A stretch of DNA of 64,000 bases, taken from assembly GCA_040510375.1 (NCBI GenBank), contig JBEVJC010000017.1:1-64000 (forward strand), read 5' to 3'. Positions 36,227 through 43,996 of this stretch are shown here, piece after piece. A program made the translations under genes and the position numbers. How positions within the stretch are numbered: position 1 is the first letter of the stretch; the number at the start of each line of letters is the position of its first letter. This DNA is from JBEVJC01 sp040510375. Lineage in GTDB: Bacteria; Bacteroidota; Bacteroidia; Chitinophagales; Chitinophagaceae. The notes below the pieces were generated by a model. It worked only from the letters and a program-made list of their open reading frames with translations. It was not told the origin of the DNA and ran no database searches.

Positions 36227-38665
36227 ATGAAAATTATTCTTCTGTACACGGTGTTACTGTTACAGTTAATTCAAAAGTCACAAGCCCAGACGCGCGACAG
36301 CCTGCCCGGATCGGTACGCCCGGCTTCCCGGGATTCAGTGGCTGAGATGACTGGCGTAACGATGCGTTCAACATTGACCCGGACACGCGATAGTCTGCCC
36401 GGACCGTTACGTCCCGTTTCCAGGGATTCAGTGGGTGAGATGGCTGGAGCAACATTGCGTTCAACATTGACCCGGACACGCGACAGTCTGCCCGGATCGG
36501 TACGTCCCGTTTCCAGGGATTCAGTGGGTGAGATGGCTGGCGTAACAGTGCGTTCAACCAGACCATTGTTTGAACACAGCCCCGGGGGTATTACGGTCAA
36601 TGTGGAACAAAGCCTGTTTTCCAAAGGCAGCAGCCTGCTTGAACTGTTGGAACGGGCGCCTGGTATTACGATTGATCACCGCAACCAGTCAATCGCCCTG
36701 CAGGGCCGGTCCGGTGTATTGGTGATACTCGATGGGCAGGTGCTGCGACTAACAGGTGACCAGGTCCTCACCCTGCTGGCCTCCCTTCCTGCCAATGAGG
36801 TTGCAACGATTGAATTATTGACAACTCCACCCGCAGGTTTTGATGCGGAAGGAAGTGCCGGCGTAATCAGGATTACCTTAAAAAAAAGAAAGAGATTGGG
36901 AACGAGCGGATCTGCAAACCTGGTTGCAGGCCAGGGCTGGGGACCAAAGACCGGTTTTACATTACAACTGGCAAGAAACATTCGAAAAATTCAACTGTCG
37001 GGCTCTTATACTTATAACCTCGACCGCACATACAGTGATCTGCAGATAGAGGGTTATAATAATATGCCGGTATTGGGCGGACGATTACATGTATCCGTAC
37101 ACGACACCAGTAAGGCCACCCAACAAAACCACAATTTCCAGATGACGGCTCAATTTCTCCCCGATACCAATACCACCTGGGGTATTCAGGGAATGGCGGG
37201 TATCAGTAACAGGAATATGTTGATCACCGACCGGTCGGATTTTACGGTCTTCCCCGATTCGCTTTTATTTTTTGGCAGTCGCCTTTCAGGTAATAACCGG
37301 TGGAACAACCAGAGTGTGGGAATATTCCTGGATAAACGATTGAAGAAAGAACGGGAGCTCTCCATCCGGAGTGATTACCTGCGTTTTTATAATAATAATC
37401 CTACGCAGATCGATAATTATATGAACGACAAATGGGGCCGGCCACTGAAAGGTAATGATACCCTGTTTGCCCCCTTACAACGTGGACGTGCCGGAACAAG
37501 GATTGAAGTGGCCACCGCAAAGGCAGATATGACCGATCGACTTTCTGATAAAATAATATGGAATACGGGCCTGAAAGTCACGTCCGCAGCCAGTCGCAGC
37601 CAATCCACCCTGGAAAGCCTGTTAAACCATGAATGGATTCCACGCAACGGAACCAGCAATGATATCAGGATGAATGAACAGATCCTGGCAGTTTACCTGA
37701 CTTTTGCATACACATTGGCGGGAAAGTATTCACTGACACTCGGCAGCCGGTACGAATATGCAAGAACAGAGATCCGTAACGAAGTAATAACAGAAAATAA
37801 CCAGGTTCGTAGAATGGGCCGCTTTTTTCCCAGCGTTGTTTTTACAAGAAAGATCAGCAAAGGCCGGGAAGTGCAGCTCTCCTATTCCGAACGAATAAGC
37901 AGACCTAGTTATAACGACCTGGCTTCGTATGTCCGGTACGCCGATGCAACGGCGGTGTATACAGGTAACCCGTTATTGAAACCCGGACTCAGTCGTAATA
38001 TCCGTGCTGGCCTGGTAACAGCAAGATCCGGATTAACATTGATCTATAACCATGACCGCAATGCCATCGCCAATTACCAGTTAACCGCCAGTCCCGCGGG
38101 TAACCTCCTCTTTGTATCACCGCAGAATGTGACATGGATCCGGAGTCTGCAACTTCAATGGGATTTTAATCAGCTGCTGACCTCCTGGTGGCAGGTCAGC
38201 GGGGCTGTATCAGGTGGATGGAAAAAATTCAGGATCGATTATACGTTGAAGCCAGTTGATCATGAATTCTGGAGTTATTCATTGTCGGCTTCAAATAATA
38301 TTACCCTTCCCGCAAATACGGGAATAGAATTATCAGGATGGTTTTCTCCGCTTAGTTATAATGGAACGGTACGCGGTTATGCAGCAGGTTCGCTGAACCT
38401 GGCGTTCAGGAAGGACCTGAAGCGCGACCGGGGGCGACTGATACTAAGTATCACCGACCTTCTCCGCACGCAGCAATATGTAAGTTCTTTTGGCACCCTC
38501 ACCACCGAGGTTTTTGAGATTCGCAACCGGGTTGTGTACAATGCTGAATCCAGGGTGCGGCCTGTAATCCGGTTGACCTATAGCCGCTCCCTTGGCTTAT
38601 TAAATACGAAAAATGTAAAAAGCAGGGAACAGGCGGATGAAGCCGGGAGGATCAGGTCGGAGTAA
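36227..38665 (+). CDS. TonB-dependent outer-membrane beta-barrel protein with triplicated linker
   Basis: An 812-residue protein of the outer-membrane beta-barrel (TonB-dependent receptor-like) family. After a signal peptide (1-20) there is no carboxypeptidase-D domain; instead three 31-residue repeats (22-52, 53-83, 84-113) lead into the plug domain (RPLFEHSPGGITVNV, APGITID, GVLVILDG). The last repeat ends GVTVRST directly before RPLFEH, matching VTVTSARPLIEH in the paralogue at 54573. The barrel has GNPLLKPGLSRN. The ligand is unknown. It is divergent from the LytS/LytTR pair, its probable regulator. Confidence 0.9.
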   Translation: MKIILLYTVLLLQLIQKSQAQTRDSLPGSVRPASRDSVAEMTGVTMRSTLTRTRDSLPGPLRPVSRDSVGEMAGATLRSTLTRTRDSLPGSVRPVSRDSVGEMAGVTVRSTRPLFEHSPGGITVNVEQSLFSKGSSLLELLERAPGITIDHRNQSIALQGRSGVLVILDGQVLRLTGDQVLTLLASLPANEVATIELLTTPPAGFDAEGSAGVIRITLKKRKRLGTSGSANLVAGQGWGPKTGFTLQLARNIRKIQLSGSYTYNLDRTYSDLQIEGYNNMPVLGGRLHVSVHDTSKATQQNHNFQMTAQFLPDTNTTWGIQGMAGISNRNMLITDRSDFTVFPDSLLFFGSRLSGNNRWNNQSVGIFLDKRLKKERELSIRSDYLRFYNNNPTQIDNYMNDKWGRPLKGNDTLFAPLQRGRAGTRIEVATAKADMTDRLSDKIIWNTGLKVTSAASRSQSTLESLLNHEWIPRNGTSNDIRMNEQILAVYLTFAYTLAGKYSLTLGSRYEYARTEIRNEVITENNQVRRMGRFFPSVVFTRKISKGREVQLSYSERISRPSYNDLASYVRYADATAVYTGNPLLKPGLSRNIRAGLVTARSGLTLIYNHDRNAIANYQLTASPAGNLLFVSPQNVTWIRSLQLQWDFNQLLTSWWQVSGAVSGGWKKFRIDYTLKPVDHEFWSYSLSASNNITLPANTGIELSGWFSPLSYNGTVRGYAAGSLNLAFRKDLKRDRGRLILSITDLLRTQQYVSSFGTLTTEVFEIRNRVVYNAESRVRPVIRLTYSRSLGLLNTKNVKSREQADEAGRIRSE
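36290..36568 (+). repeat. Three 93-bp in-frame tandem repeats in the receptor gene
   Basis: Three consecutive units of 93 bp (36290-36382, 36383-36475, 36476-36568), each encoding a 31-residue unit of the form TRDSLPG...RP.SRDSV.EM.G.T.RST. They differ at a modest number of positions, so they arose by recent tandem duplication of the linker. Confidence 0.9.
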
Positions 38666-38844
38666 CGTGCATCCCGCATACCCACCGGACTGTCACGGTT
38701 CCATGAACACAGGAAATACGGGAAACAACTATTTAATCCCTGTATTTTCCACATCTGTAAACAGATGAATATCACATAGTGTAAAACAACATTTCGCAAA
38801 TCTAAATGGAACAGGTTTTGTGTTTTTTATAAAAAATTAAAACA

Positions 38845-39342
38845 ATGCCTTCAAACACACTAATAGCAAACCGTCTGGCCAGTACAGAGCGGGAAACAGA
38901 AAACAGGGTGATATCATCAGCCGATGAAACTGAAGATGACGAACTCGGAACCGACTATCGGGAAGATGAAAGCGGAACCGGATACGATGGCGACCAGAAC
39001 GATGAAAACGAAACCGGAGAAACAGTTTCAGATGACCAGGTCTCGGGGGACGAAGATGAAAGTGAAGACAACGAATTCTTTTCAGAAGAAGAAATGGAGG
39101 AAGATGACGAGGTTGGCGGGTCAGAAGAAGGGGAAGAGGATGACGAGCTTGACGGGTCAGAAGAAGAGGAAGGGCTGGATGAGTCTGACGAAGATGTGGA
39201 TGAACCAGTAATTGATCTGGATGAGGAAGATCCTTCCACCGCTGATCTGGAAGAGGAAGATGTTCCCGGTGTTGACGAAGATGAACTGACAGAAGATGAT
39301 TTCTTCAAGGAAGATGTGGAGGGACTGGAAGAGGAAGATTAG
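38845..39342 (+). CDS. Very acidic low-complexity protein
   Basis: A 165-residue cytosolic protein composed mostly of Glu, Asp, Ser and Gly, with no hydrophobic core, signal peptide or anchor. It is presumably disordered. Short motifs such as EEDVPGVDEDELTEDDF echo the DLDVPEEED segment of the protein at 22680-23267. Unknown function. The start is the ATG at 38845, 178 bp after the barrel gene; the intergenic stretch contains no clear terminator. Confidence 0.7.
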   Translation: MPSNTLIANRLASTERETENRVISSADETEDDELGTDYREDESGTGYDGDQNDENETGETVSDDQVSGDEDESEDNEFFSEEEMEEDDEVGGSEEGEEDDELDGSEEEEGLDESDEDVDEPVIDLDEEDPSTADLEEEDVPGVDEDELTEDDFFKEDVEGLEEED

Positions 39343-39406
39343 AGCTAAGTACAATACGACCCGGTACTATTTCTGTTTGAGTCAGCACAGATCTAAGTAC
39401 AACTGA

Positions 39407-40132
39407 TTATTTCAACACTGAGTGAAGAACCTCCAGGTATTTCCGGATATAATGATCTTTCGTCAGCAGTTTATATTGCATAATAAAACGTGGATGTTCA
39501 AGCGGAACGATTGTTTTAAAAAACCGATGCTCTTCATTCAGTTGTTGCAGGAACCGGGCGTTCTTACCCGTGCCAAGGCAAATACAGGTATCTGTAAATA
39601 CCCCAAGACGGATAAGTTTACGAATGCTTTGTAAAATAAACGGGGTGGTCGCTTCAATCAGTTCCCTGCTATCGTAATAATTATAATTCACTTCCTTACC
39701 ACCAGGTTTAATGGAAGTAAATCCCAGTGGACAGGGTGAATTGATATAAAAATCATGGTAGAATGCCTTGGGTCCGCCATAAACCTTGATCATATCGTAA
39801 ATAAAAACGGAAGATGGTTCATGCGTTATTCGCCCATGGTAGGCGATATGGCATTCACTGACCAGTCGCTTGGGGTCGGTGAATCCGATACCGGTCAGAC
39901 CTGCACCAAACCTGCCGGGGTTGATCCCCAGGATCAGGTGCCGTTTGCGGTTATCATCAAAATATTTCTCCAGAAATTCAGAGGTTACTCTTAAAGCTTC
40001 CGGGTTTTCCTTAAACGGATTCATTATACGTATGCCGGGTGGCAGGGCTCCGCCTGTGTAAGTTAGATTTTTATGAAACCGGATAGCCCTCTGTGCGAAT
40101 GTCATACCATCAAAATTCGTTAACTTTCCCAT
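39407..40132 (-). CDS. SMUG2-type uracil-DNA glycosylase (DUF4918)
   Basis: A 241-residue DNA base-excision enzyme of the SMUG2 branch of the uracil-DNA glycosylase superfamily. LILGINPGRFGAGLTGIGF is motif 1 (the GINPG catalytic loop), SPCPLGFT follows in the middle, and the C-terminal LEHPRF is motif 2. The start is the ATG at 40132 (MGKLTNFDG); an upstream GTG at 40150 is less likely. It removes uracil or oxidised or deaminated bases. It converges with the acidic-protein gene, 64 bp apart. Confidence 0.88.
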   Translation of the reverse strand: MGKLTNFDGMTFAQRAIRFHKNLTYTGGALPPGIRIMNPFKENPEALRVTSEFLEKYFDDNRKRHLILGINPGRFGAGLTGIGFTDPKRLVSECHIAYHGRITHEPSSVFIYDMIKVYGGPKAFYHDFYINSPCPLGFTSIKPGGKEVNYNYYDSRELIEATTPFILQSIRKLIRLGVFTDTCICLGTGKNARFLQQLNEEHRFFKTIVPLEHPRFIMQYKLLTKDHYIRKYLEVLHSVLK

Positions 40133-40214
40133 ACTCAGGAAATCGCTCACGGGAAAAAGTTAACCCGCGCCGGCAGCGGGGATCGGGAAAAGAGATCACT
40201 GTAATCCAGCTCGT

Positions 40215-41030
40215 ATGTTTTACAAAAGATTCATTCCACCAACCTACCTCGTTCCATTTGTGGAATGCATGTATGTCTGGCAATCCGACCAGGATGAACC
40301 CCGTTCCTTCGAATCGCCACCAACAGGTTTCTGTTCCATTGTTTTTAATTCAGGCAGCAAGTACAATGTTGATAACAGTAAATATTCAGCATGGCCGACG
40401 CCTGATAATTTTGCTACCGGACAGGCAATCCGGAGTTACCAGCTGAATTTTGAGGGAAGGATTGCCCAGGCCGGAATTGTATTCAGGCCCACCGGTTTGT
40501 TCAGTATGTTTAATTTTCCAATGTACACGATGGTTGAGCAACGGGTAGCACTTGAAAACCTATTACCTGAAGAGATCGTAACCAGTACTGCGGCAGATTT
40601 AAAATCGACCGGTGATCCAATGCTGAAAAAGCAGGTACTCGTTAACTTCCTCGATTATTTTATAAACCAACGTGCGCCGGTTACCGACTTTATTACTTTA
40701 GCAGCGAACCGGATCGTTGAACAGAATGGACTTGTACAGATAGACGAACTGATCGCGCAGAGTTTTATGACACGCCGGACATTTGAAAGAAAATTCCTGA
40801 ACCAGGTTGGGTTAAGTCCAAAGTATTATGCCCGCATCCGCCGAATCTCATACCTCTGCAATATTATTGCCGGCAAGGAAAAGGTAGACTGGCAACATCT
40901 GTTACATAGTTGTGAATATTTCGACCAGGCACATTTCATCAGGGACTTTGAAAGTTTTACAGGACGATCACCCCAGATATATCTCGACCAGAACATCGAG
41001 CTTAAAAAGTACCTGCAGAATCTGACGTGA
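40215..41030 (+). CDS. AraC-family transcriptional regulator
   Basis: A 271-residue regulator with an N-terminal DUF6597-type domain (KRFIPPTYLVPFVECMYVWQ) of unknown ligand and a C-terminal AraC helix-turn-helix pair (about 175-265): IDELIAQSFMTRRTFERKF and YFDQAHFIRDFESFTGRSP. The family responds to small molecules. It is divergent from the SMUG2 gene, and the SnoaL-like gene follows 70 bp downstream on the same strand, making that a probable target. Confidence 0.88.
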   Translation: MFYKRFIPPTYLVPFVECMYVWQSDQDEPRSFESPPTGFCSIVFNSGSKYNVDNSKYSAWPTPDNFATGQAIRSYQLNFEGRIAQAGIVFRPTGLFSMFNFPMYTMVEQRVALENLLPEEIVTSTAADLKSTGDPMLKKQVLVNFLDYFINQRAPVTDFITLAANRIVEQNGLVQIDELIAQSFMTRRTFERKFLNQVGLSPKYYARIRRISYLCNIIAGKEKVDWQHLLHSCEYFDQAHFIRDFESFTGRSPQIYLDQNIELKKYLQNLT

Positions 41031-41100
41031 AAGAATTTTGTCGCAAACTTACAATCCCCGCCCAACCCACTCCAATATCTTAGCATCAAACTTTAAAACT

Positions 41101-41541
41101 ATGCAACCTTCAACATCAACCATCCGGCAGATCGACCTCAAGGAAGCCTGCGTGAATTTCATGTTTTCCTACCAGCAAAAAGACGTACCTGCAATGCTAA
41201 GCTACTGCAGCCCGACAGCCACTGTTTTTTTTCAGCCATTGGGTGAAAACGGGAAAGGAACGGTGGCCGAATTGGGAAAAGCCCTCTGGGAGGGGCTGAT
41301 TGCCAGTTTCCCTGATCTTGACAACACCATCGATTCTACTATTGCCAACGACGAAGACACCATTCGTTGCCAGGTGGTAATCCGGGGCACCCAGCAATCT
41401 GATTTCGCAGATATTATCAATAAGCGGAAAGGATTTGAAAGCGAACATATCTTCATTTTCAAACTGGACGGGCAGGGTAAGATCAGTCATATCGATATTA
41501 AATGGGATCATACCTACCTGAAAAAGCAACTCGGAAACTAA
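41101..41541 (+). CDS. SnoaL/NTF2-like protein
   Basis: A 146-residue cytosolic protein. KEACVNFMFSYQQKDVPAM, then GKALWEGLIASFPDLD and HIFIFKLDGQGKISHIDIKWD, match the SnoaL-like polyketide-cyclase fold. The start is the ATG at 41101 (MQPSTSTI). The substrate is unknown; many such proteins are of uncertain role. A probable terminator follows. Confidence 0.82.
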   Translation: MQPSTSTIRQIDLKEACVNFMFSYQQKDVPAMLSYCSPTATVFFQPLGENGKGTVAELGKALWEGLIASFPDLDNTIDSTIANDEDTIRCQVVIRGTQQSDFADIINKRKGFESEHIFIFKLDGQGKISHIDIKWDHTYLKKQLGN

Positions 41542-41909
41542 ATGATCGTTTAATACCGGCGCCCGCATTGTCAATCCAATGCGGGCGTCTTCTATAGCGA
41601 CTGGCCTGTTGTCAATCCCCTCTTGACAACCTCTGAATGCCCTATGTACGAAACATGTCGTACCACTCATCACTGTTTTTCTCCATTAACTAAAAAACAA
41701 TATCGGGAGGATGTTAAATCGTTCTCCCATTGTTCCAGAGCTAAAATACCTGTTCCGGTGTTTAATTATAATGACTCAGTACCCCGGAACCAACACACTT
41801 CTTCGGATTGATGTTGAGACGTCATTACCACCTGTACACATTTATGTTTTTAAGGGCACAGAACCGTTCTACTTTGGTGTTGATTTTATAACCAAATAAA
41901 ACGATTAAA
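41542..41909. other. Intergenic region with terminator, no gene
   Basis: About 370 bp. It contains the terminator at 41560-41587 and, further on, a small inverted repeat GTACGA...TCGTAC (41645-41662). No intact frame looks like a gene; frames of about 60 codons here have no recognisable product. Confidence 0.55.
41560..41590 (+). terminator. Rho-independent terminator after the SnoaL-like gene
   Basis: CGCCCGCATTG and CAATGCGGGCG form a perfect 11-bp stem with a 6-nt loop (TCAATC), followed by TCTTCT. The poly-T tail is short, so the strength is uncertain. Confidence 0.7.
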
Positions 41910-42341
41910 ATGAAAAAGATCATTGTGATTCTCCTCCTGGTAGTTTCGCTTCCTGTTCTTGCCTCCGATTCTACCGGTACAATTGTCGAAAAGTTCAACG
42001 CGTCTTTCCCCAATGCAGTAAATGTTAAGTGGTATAATAACTGGGACAATACGGAAGTATATTATGAAAACGCAGGTATCATCTCCCATATCTGGTACGA
42101 CAGGAATGGCGATGTAATCAAGACACGCAGGTATTATTCAGAAAAAGACCTGTCTCCTTTCCTTAAAACAAAGCTTATGCAGCAATACCCCGGCAACAGT
42201 ATTTTTGGTATTACTGAAACCGGTAATGAATACGGACTGATTTATTATGTGACCCTCCATGATGATAAAACCTGGACCCAGGTGAAATGTGACGGCACAG
42301 CTGATATGGTCGTTTTCAAAAGGTTCAAAAAGTGCAAATAA
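41910..42341 (+). CDS. Small exported PepSY-like protein, paralogue 1
   Basis: A 143-residue exported protein: signal peptide MKKIIVILLLVVSLPVLAS, then a single alpha/beta domain with FNASFPNAVNVKW, ISHIWYDRNGDVIKTRRYYSEKDLS and YPGNSIFGITE. The FPxAxxVxW pattern fits the PepSY-like (PF11396-type) family of exported proteins. Its closest relative in the window is the protein at 46911, which it resembles along its whole length (YYSEKDL is identical). It is followed by the gluzincin peptidase gene; whether it acts as an inhibitor or chaperone of that enzyme is a guess. Confidence 0.75.
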   Translation: MKKIIVILLLVVSLPVLASDSTGTIVEKFNASFPNAVNVKWYNNWDNTEVYYENAGIISHIWYDRNGDVIKTRRYYSEKDLSPFLKTKLMQQYPGNSIFGITETGNEYGLIYYVTLHDDKTWTQVKCDGTADMVVFKRFKKCK

Positions 42342-42403
42342 ACCAGTCGGGGCGCTGGCTCGGATGTTTTACCGGTTACGGATTCCAGGTGATGGATTGT
42401 CCT

Positions 42404-42411
42404 TATATTTG
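42404..42411 (+). promoter_or_regulatory. -7 promoter element near the gluzincin gene
   Basis: TATATTTG matches the TAnnTTTG consensus exactly. No convincing TTTG -33 element is seen. If used, transcription would begin only about 5 nt before the ATG at 42423, which would make the message nearly leaderless, or else the true start is the ATG at 42495. Confidence 0.35.
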
Positions 42412-42422
42412 GGTACAACCAT

Positions 42423-43928
42423 ATGTCTGTCATAAAACATACAAATCCAGCCGGTAGTTTATTTTCAGGTGAGAATGAACCGGGACCTGTTATGGAAAAC
42501 ACTAAACTGGCGGGCACCGTTCTTACCTGGGAACATGATCCCGGCTTTGATAATAATTTTGACGGAGGCAGGCTGATTGAAGTGCCCGTACCTCCCGGGT
42601 TTCCTGTTACACTTTCCAACAGGATCCAGGGTGAAACACCTGCTCCTTCAAAATATGAAACCGGTTCACCCGAATTCCGTTACTGGGTGGCCGCAGAAGC
42701 ATTGCAAAGAGGCGCGTCATTCTGGGTAAACTTCCTGAAGAATATTACATGGGTTACCGGTAATGAACTTCCTGTAGTGCTGGATGGAGGTGAAGCATTA
42801 AATGCCTATTACGATCGTCAGGCTTTACGATTCTATCACGGGTCTGCCGGCAACCGCATTATATATTCCGGCGAGAGTCCGGATATACTCTGCCACGAAC
42901 AGGGCCATGCTGTTCTCGATGCAATAAAACCAGAACTATGGGATGTGGCAGGTATTGAAGCTGATTCATTCCACGAAGCCTTTGGCGATATGAGCGCCAT
43001 CCTTTGTGCGCTTCAGTTGCAATCCCTGCGAACGGGTTTACTGGAAGAAACAAATGGTTCACTGTATACCTCTTCGCGATTATCGAAACTGGCGGAGCAA
43101 CTTGCCTGTGCCATCCGTTATCATTCTGCTGCTGCGGTTGATCCTGACTGTTTACGGAATGCGGTCAATTCATTTTATTACCAGGACCCCTACTTATTAC
43201 CCGCGATAGGACCCGCCAGCAGCCTGTCGTCCGAACCTCATTCATTTTCCAGGGTTTTTACTTCAGCATTTTTTGAAGGCCTTGGAAAAATGTTTTCCCT
43301 ACAAAATAATCAGGATGAAAGCAGCCTGCTCCTGCTGAGCCGGCAGATGGGCCAGATCCTGGTCAACGCAGTGCGTTCGGCTGATATCGTGCCGAGGTTT
43401 TATCGGGAACTGGCGATCAAGATGATGATTGAGGCCAGGATCATTGACCCCGCTTACCCGGAAGCATTGCGCCTGGCCTTCCAGAAACACGGTCTGCTTG
43501 AACCGGCTGATACGCTCTCAATTAAAACTCTGCTCAGTAATAACCTGGCTTTTTCATCACTTGTCAATCCTGACCCGGCGGCACCAATGCCGCTTACACT
43601 AAGCGTGGAGGAATACAACCTGGGTGTAAACAAGATCATAGTAATGGCTCCCAATCCGGAAAGCAGGCTGATCACTCCATGGTCCGATCTTAAATTTGCT
43701 TCTGTCACAAACGGACCAGTACAATCAAATGATTTGTCATCCGAATCCGCTGCGAGGATCTTCCTGGAAAACCTGCTAAGGAGGGGAAGGCTGCGGATGG
43801 TCAGTACCCCGGATTCAAACCAGGAATTAAAACAGATCACCGAAGAATCCGTCACTATTGACAAACACACACATGAATTAAGGCTGGAAGATGGGAAGCG
43901 TGTATTAAGAAGGATTAAGATTGACTGA
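42423..43928 (+). CDS. Gluzincin (M4-like) metallopeptidase, no signal peptide
   Basis: A 501-residue zinc peptidase. The zinc-binding HEQGH is at 158-162 (H158, E159 and H162), and the third ligand is Glu185 in DSFHEAFGD, the HExxH...E layout of thermolysin-type gluzincins. The segment between them (AVLDAIKPELWDVAG) fits the M4/M36 fold. Unlike secreted thermolysins it has no visible signal peptide or propeptide, so it is probably cytosolic or exported by an unknown route. The C-terminal ~150 residues are beta-rich and unrecognised. A downstream ATG at 42495 is possible. Confidence 0.75.
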   Translation: MSVIKHTNPAGSLFSGENEPGPVMENTKLAGTVLTWEHDPGFDNNFDGGRLIEVPVPPGFPVTLSNRIQGETPAPSKYETGSPEFRYWVAAEALQRGASFWVNFLKNITWVTGNELPVVLDGGEALNAYYDRQALRFYHGSAGNRIIYSGESPDILCHEQGHAVLDAIKPELWDVAGIEADSFHEAFGDMSAILCALQLQSLRTGLLEETNGSLYTSSRLSKLAEQLACAIRYHSAAAVDPDCLRNAVNSFYYQDPYLLPAIGPASSLSSEPHSFSRVFTSAFFEGLGKMFSLQNNQDESSLLLLSRQMGQILVNAVRSADIVPRFYRELAIKMMIEARIIDPAYPEALRLAFQKHGLLEPADTLSIKTLLSNNLAFSSLVNPDPAAPMPLTLSVEEYNLGVNKIIVMAPNPESRLITPWSDLKFASVTNGPVQSNDLSSESAARIFLENLLRRGRLRMVSTPDSNQELKQITEESVTIDKHTHELRLEDGKRVLRRIKID

Positions 43929-43996
43929 ATCCAGGAAACAATCAGCCCCGGGACTAATTGCCCCGGAAGCTGAAAGCTCCTATGGCAACTATCTGG

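Noticed and set aside
36234..36624. Overlapping antisense frames over the 93-bp repeats
   Set aside because: They arise because the repeat period is a multiple of three and keeps several frames open; the sense frame is continuous with a full receptor.
38955..39308. A long Ser-rich frame antisense to the acidic protein
   Set aside because: It is the expected shadow of GAA/GAT-rich codons read on the opposite strand; the composition is pure serine repeats.
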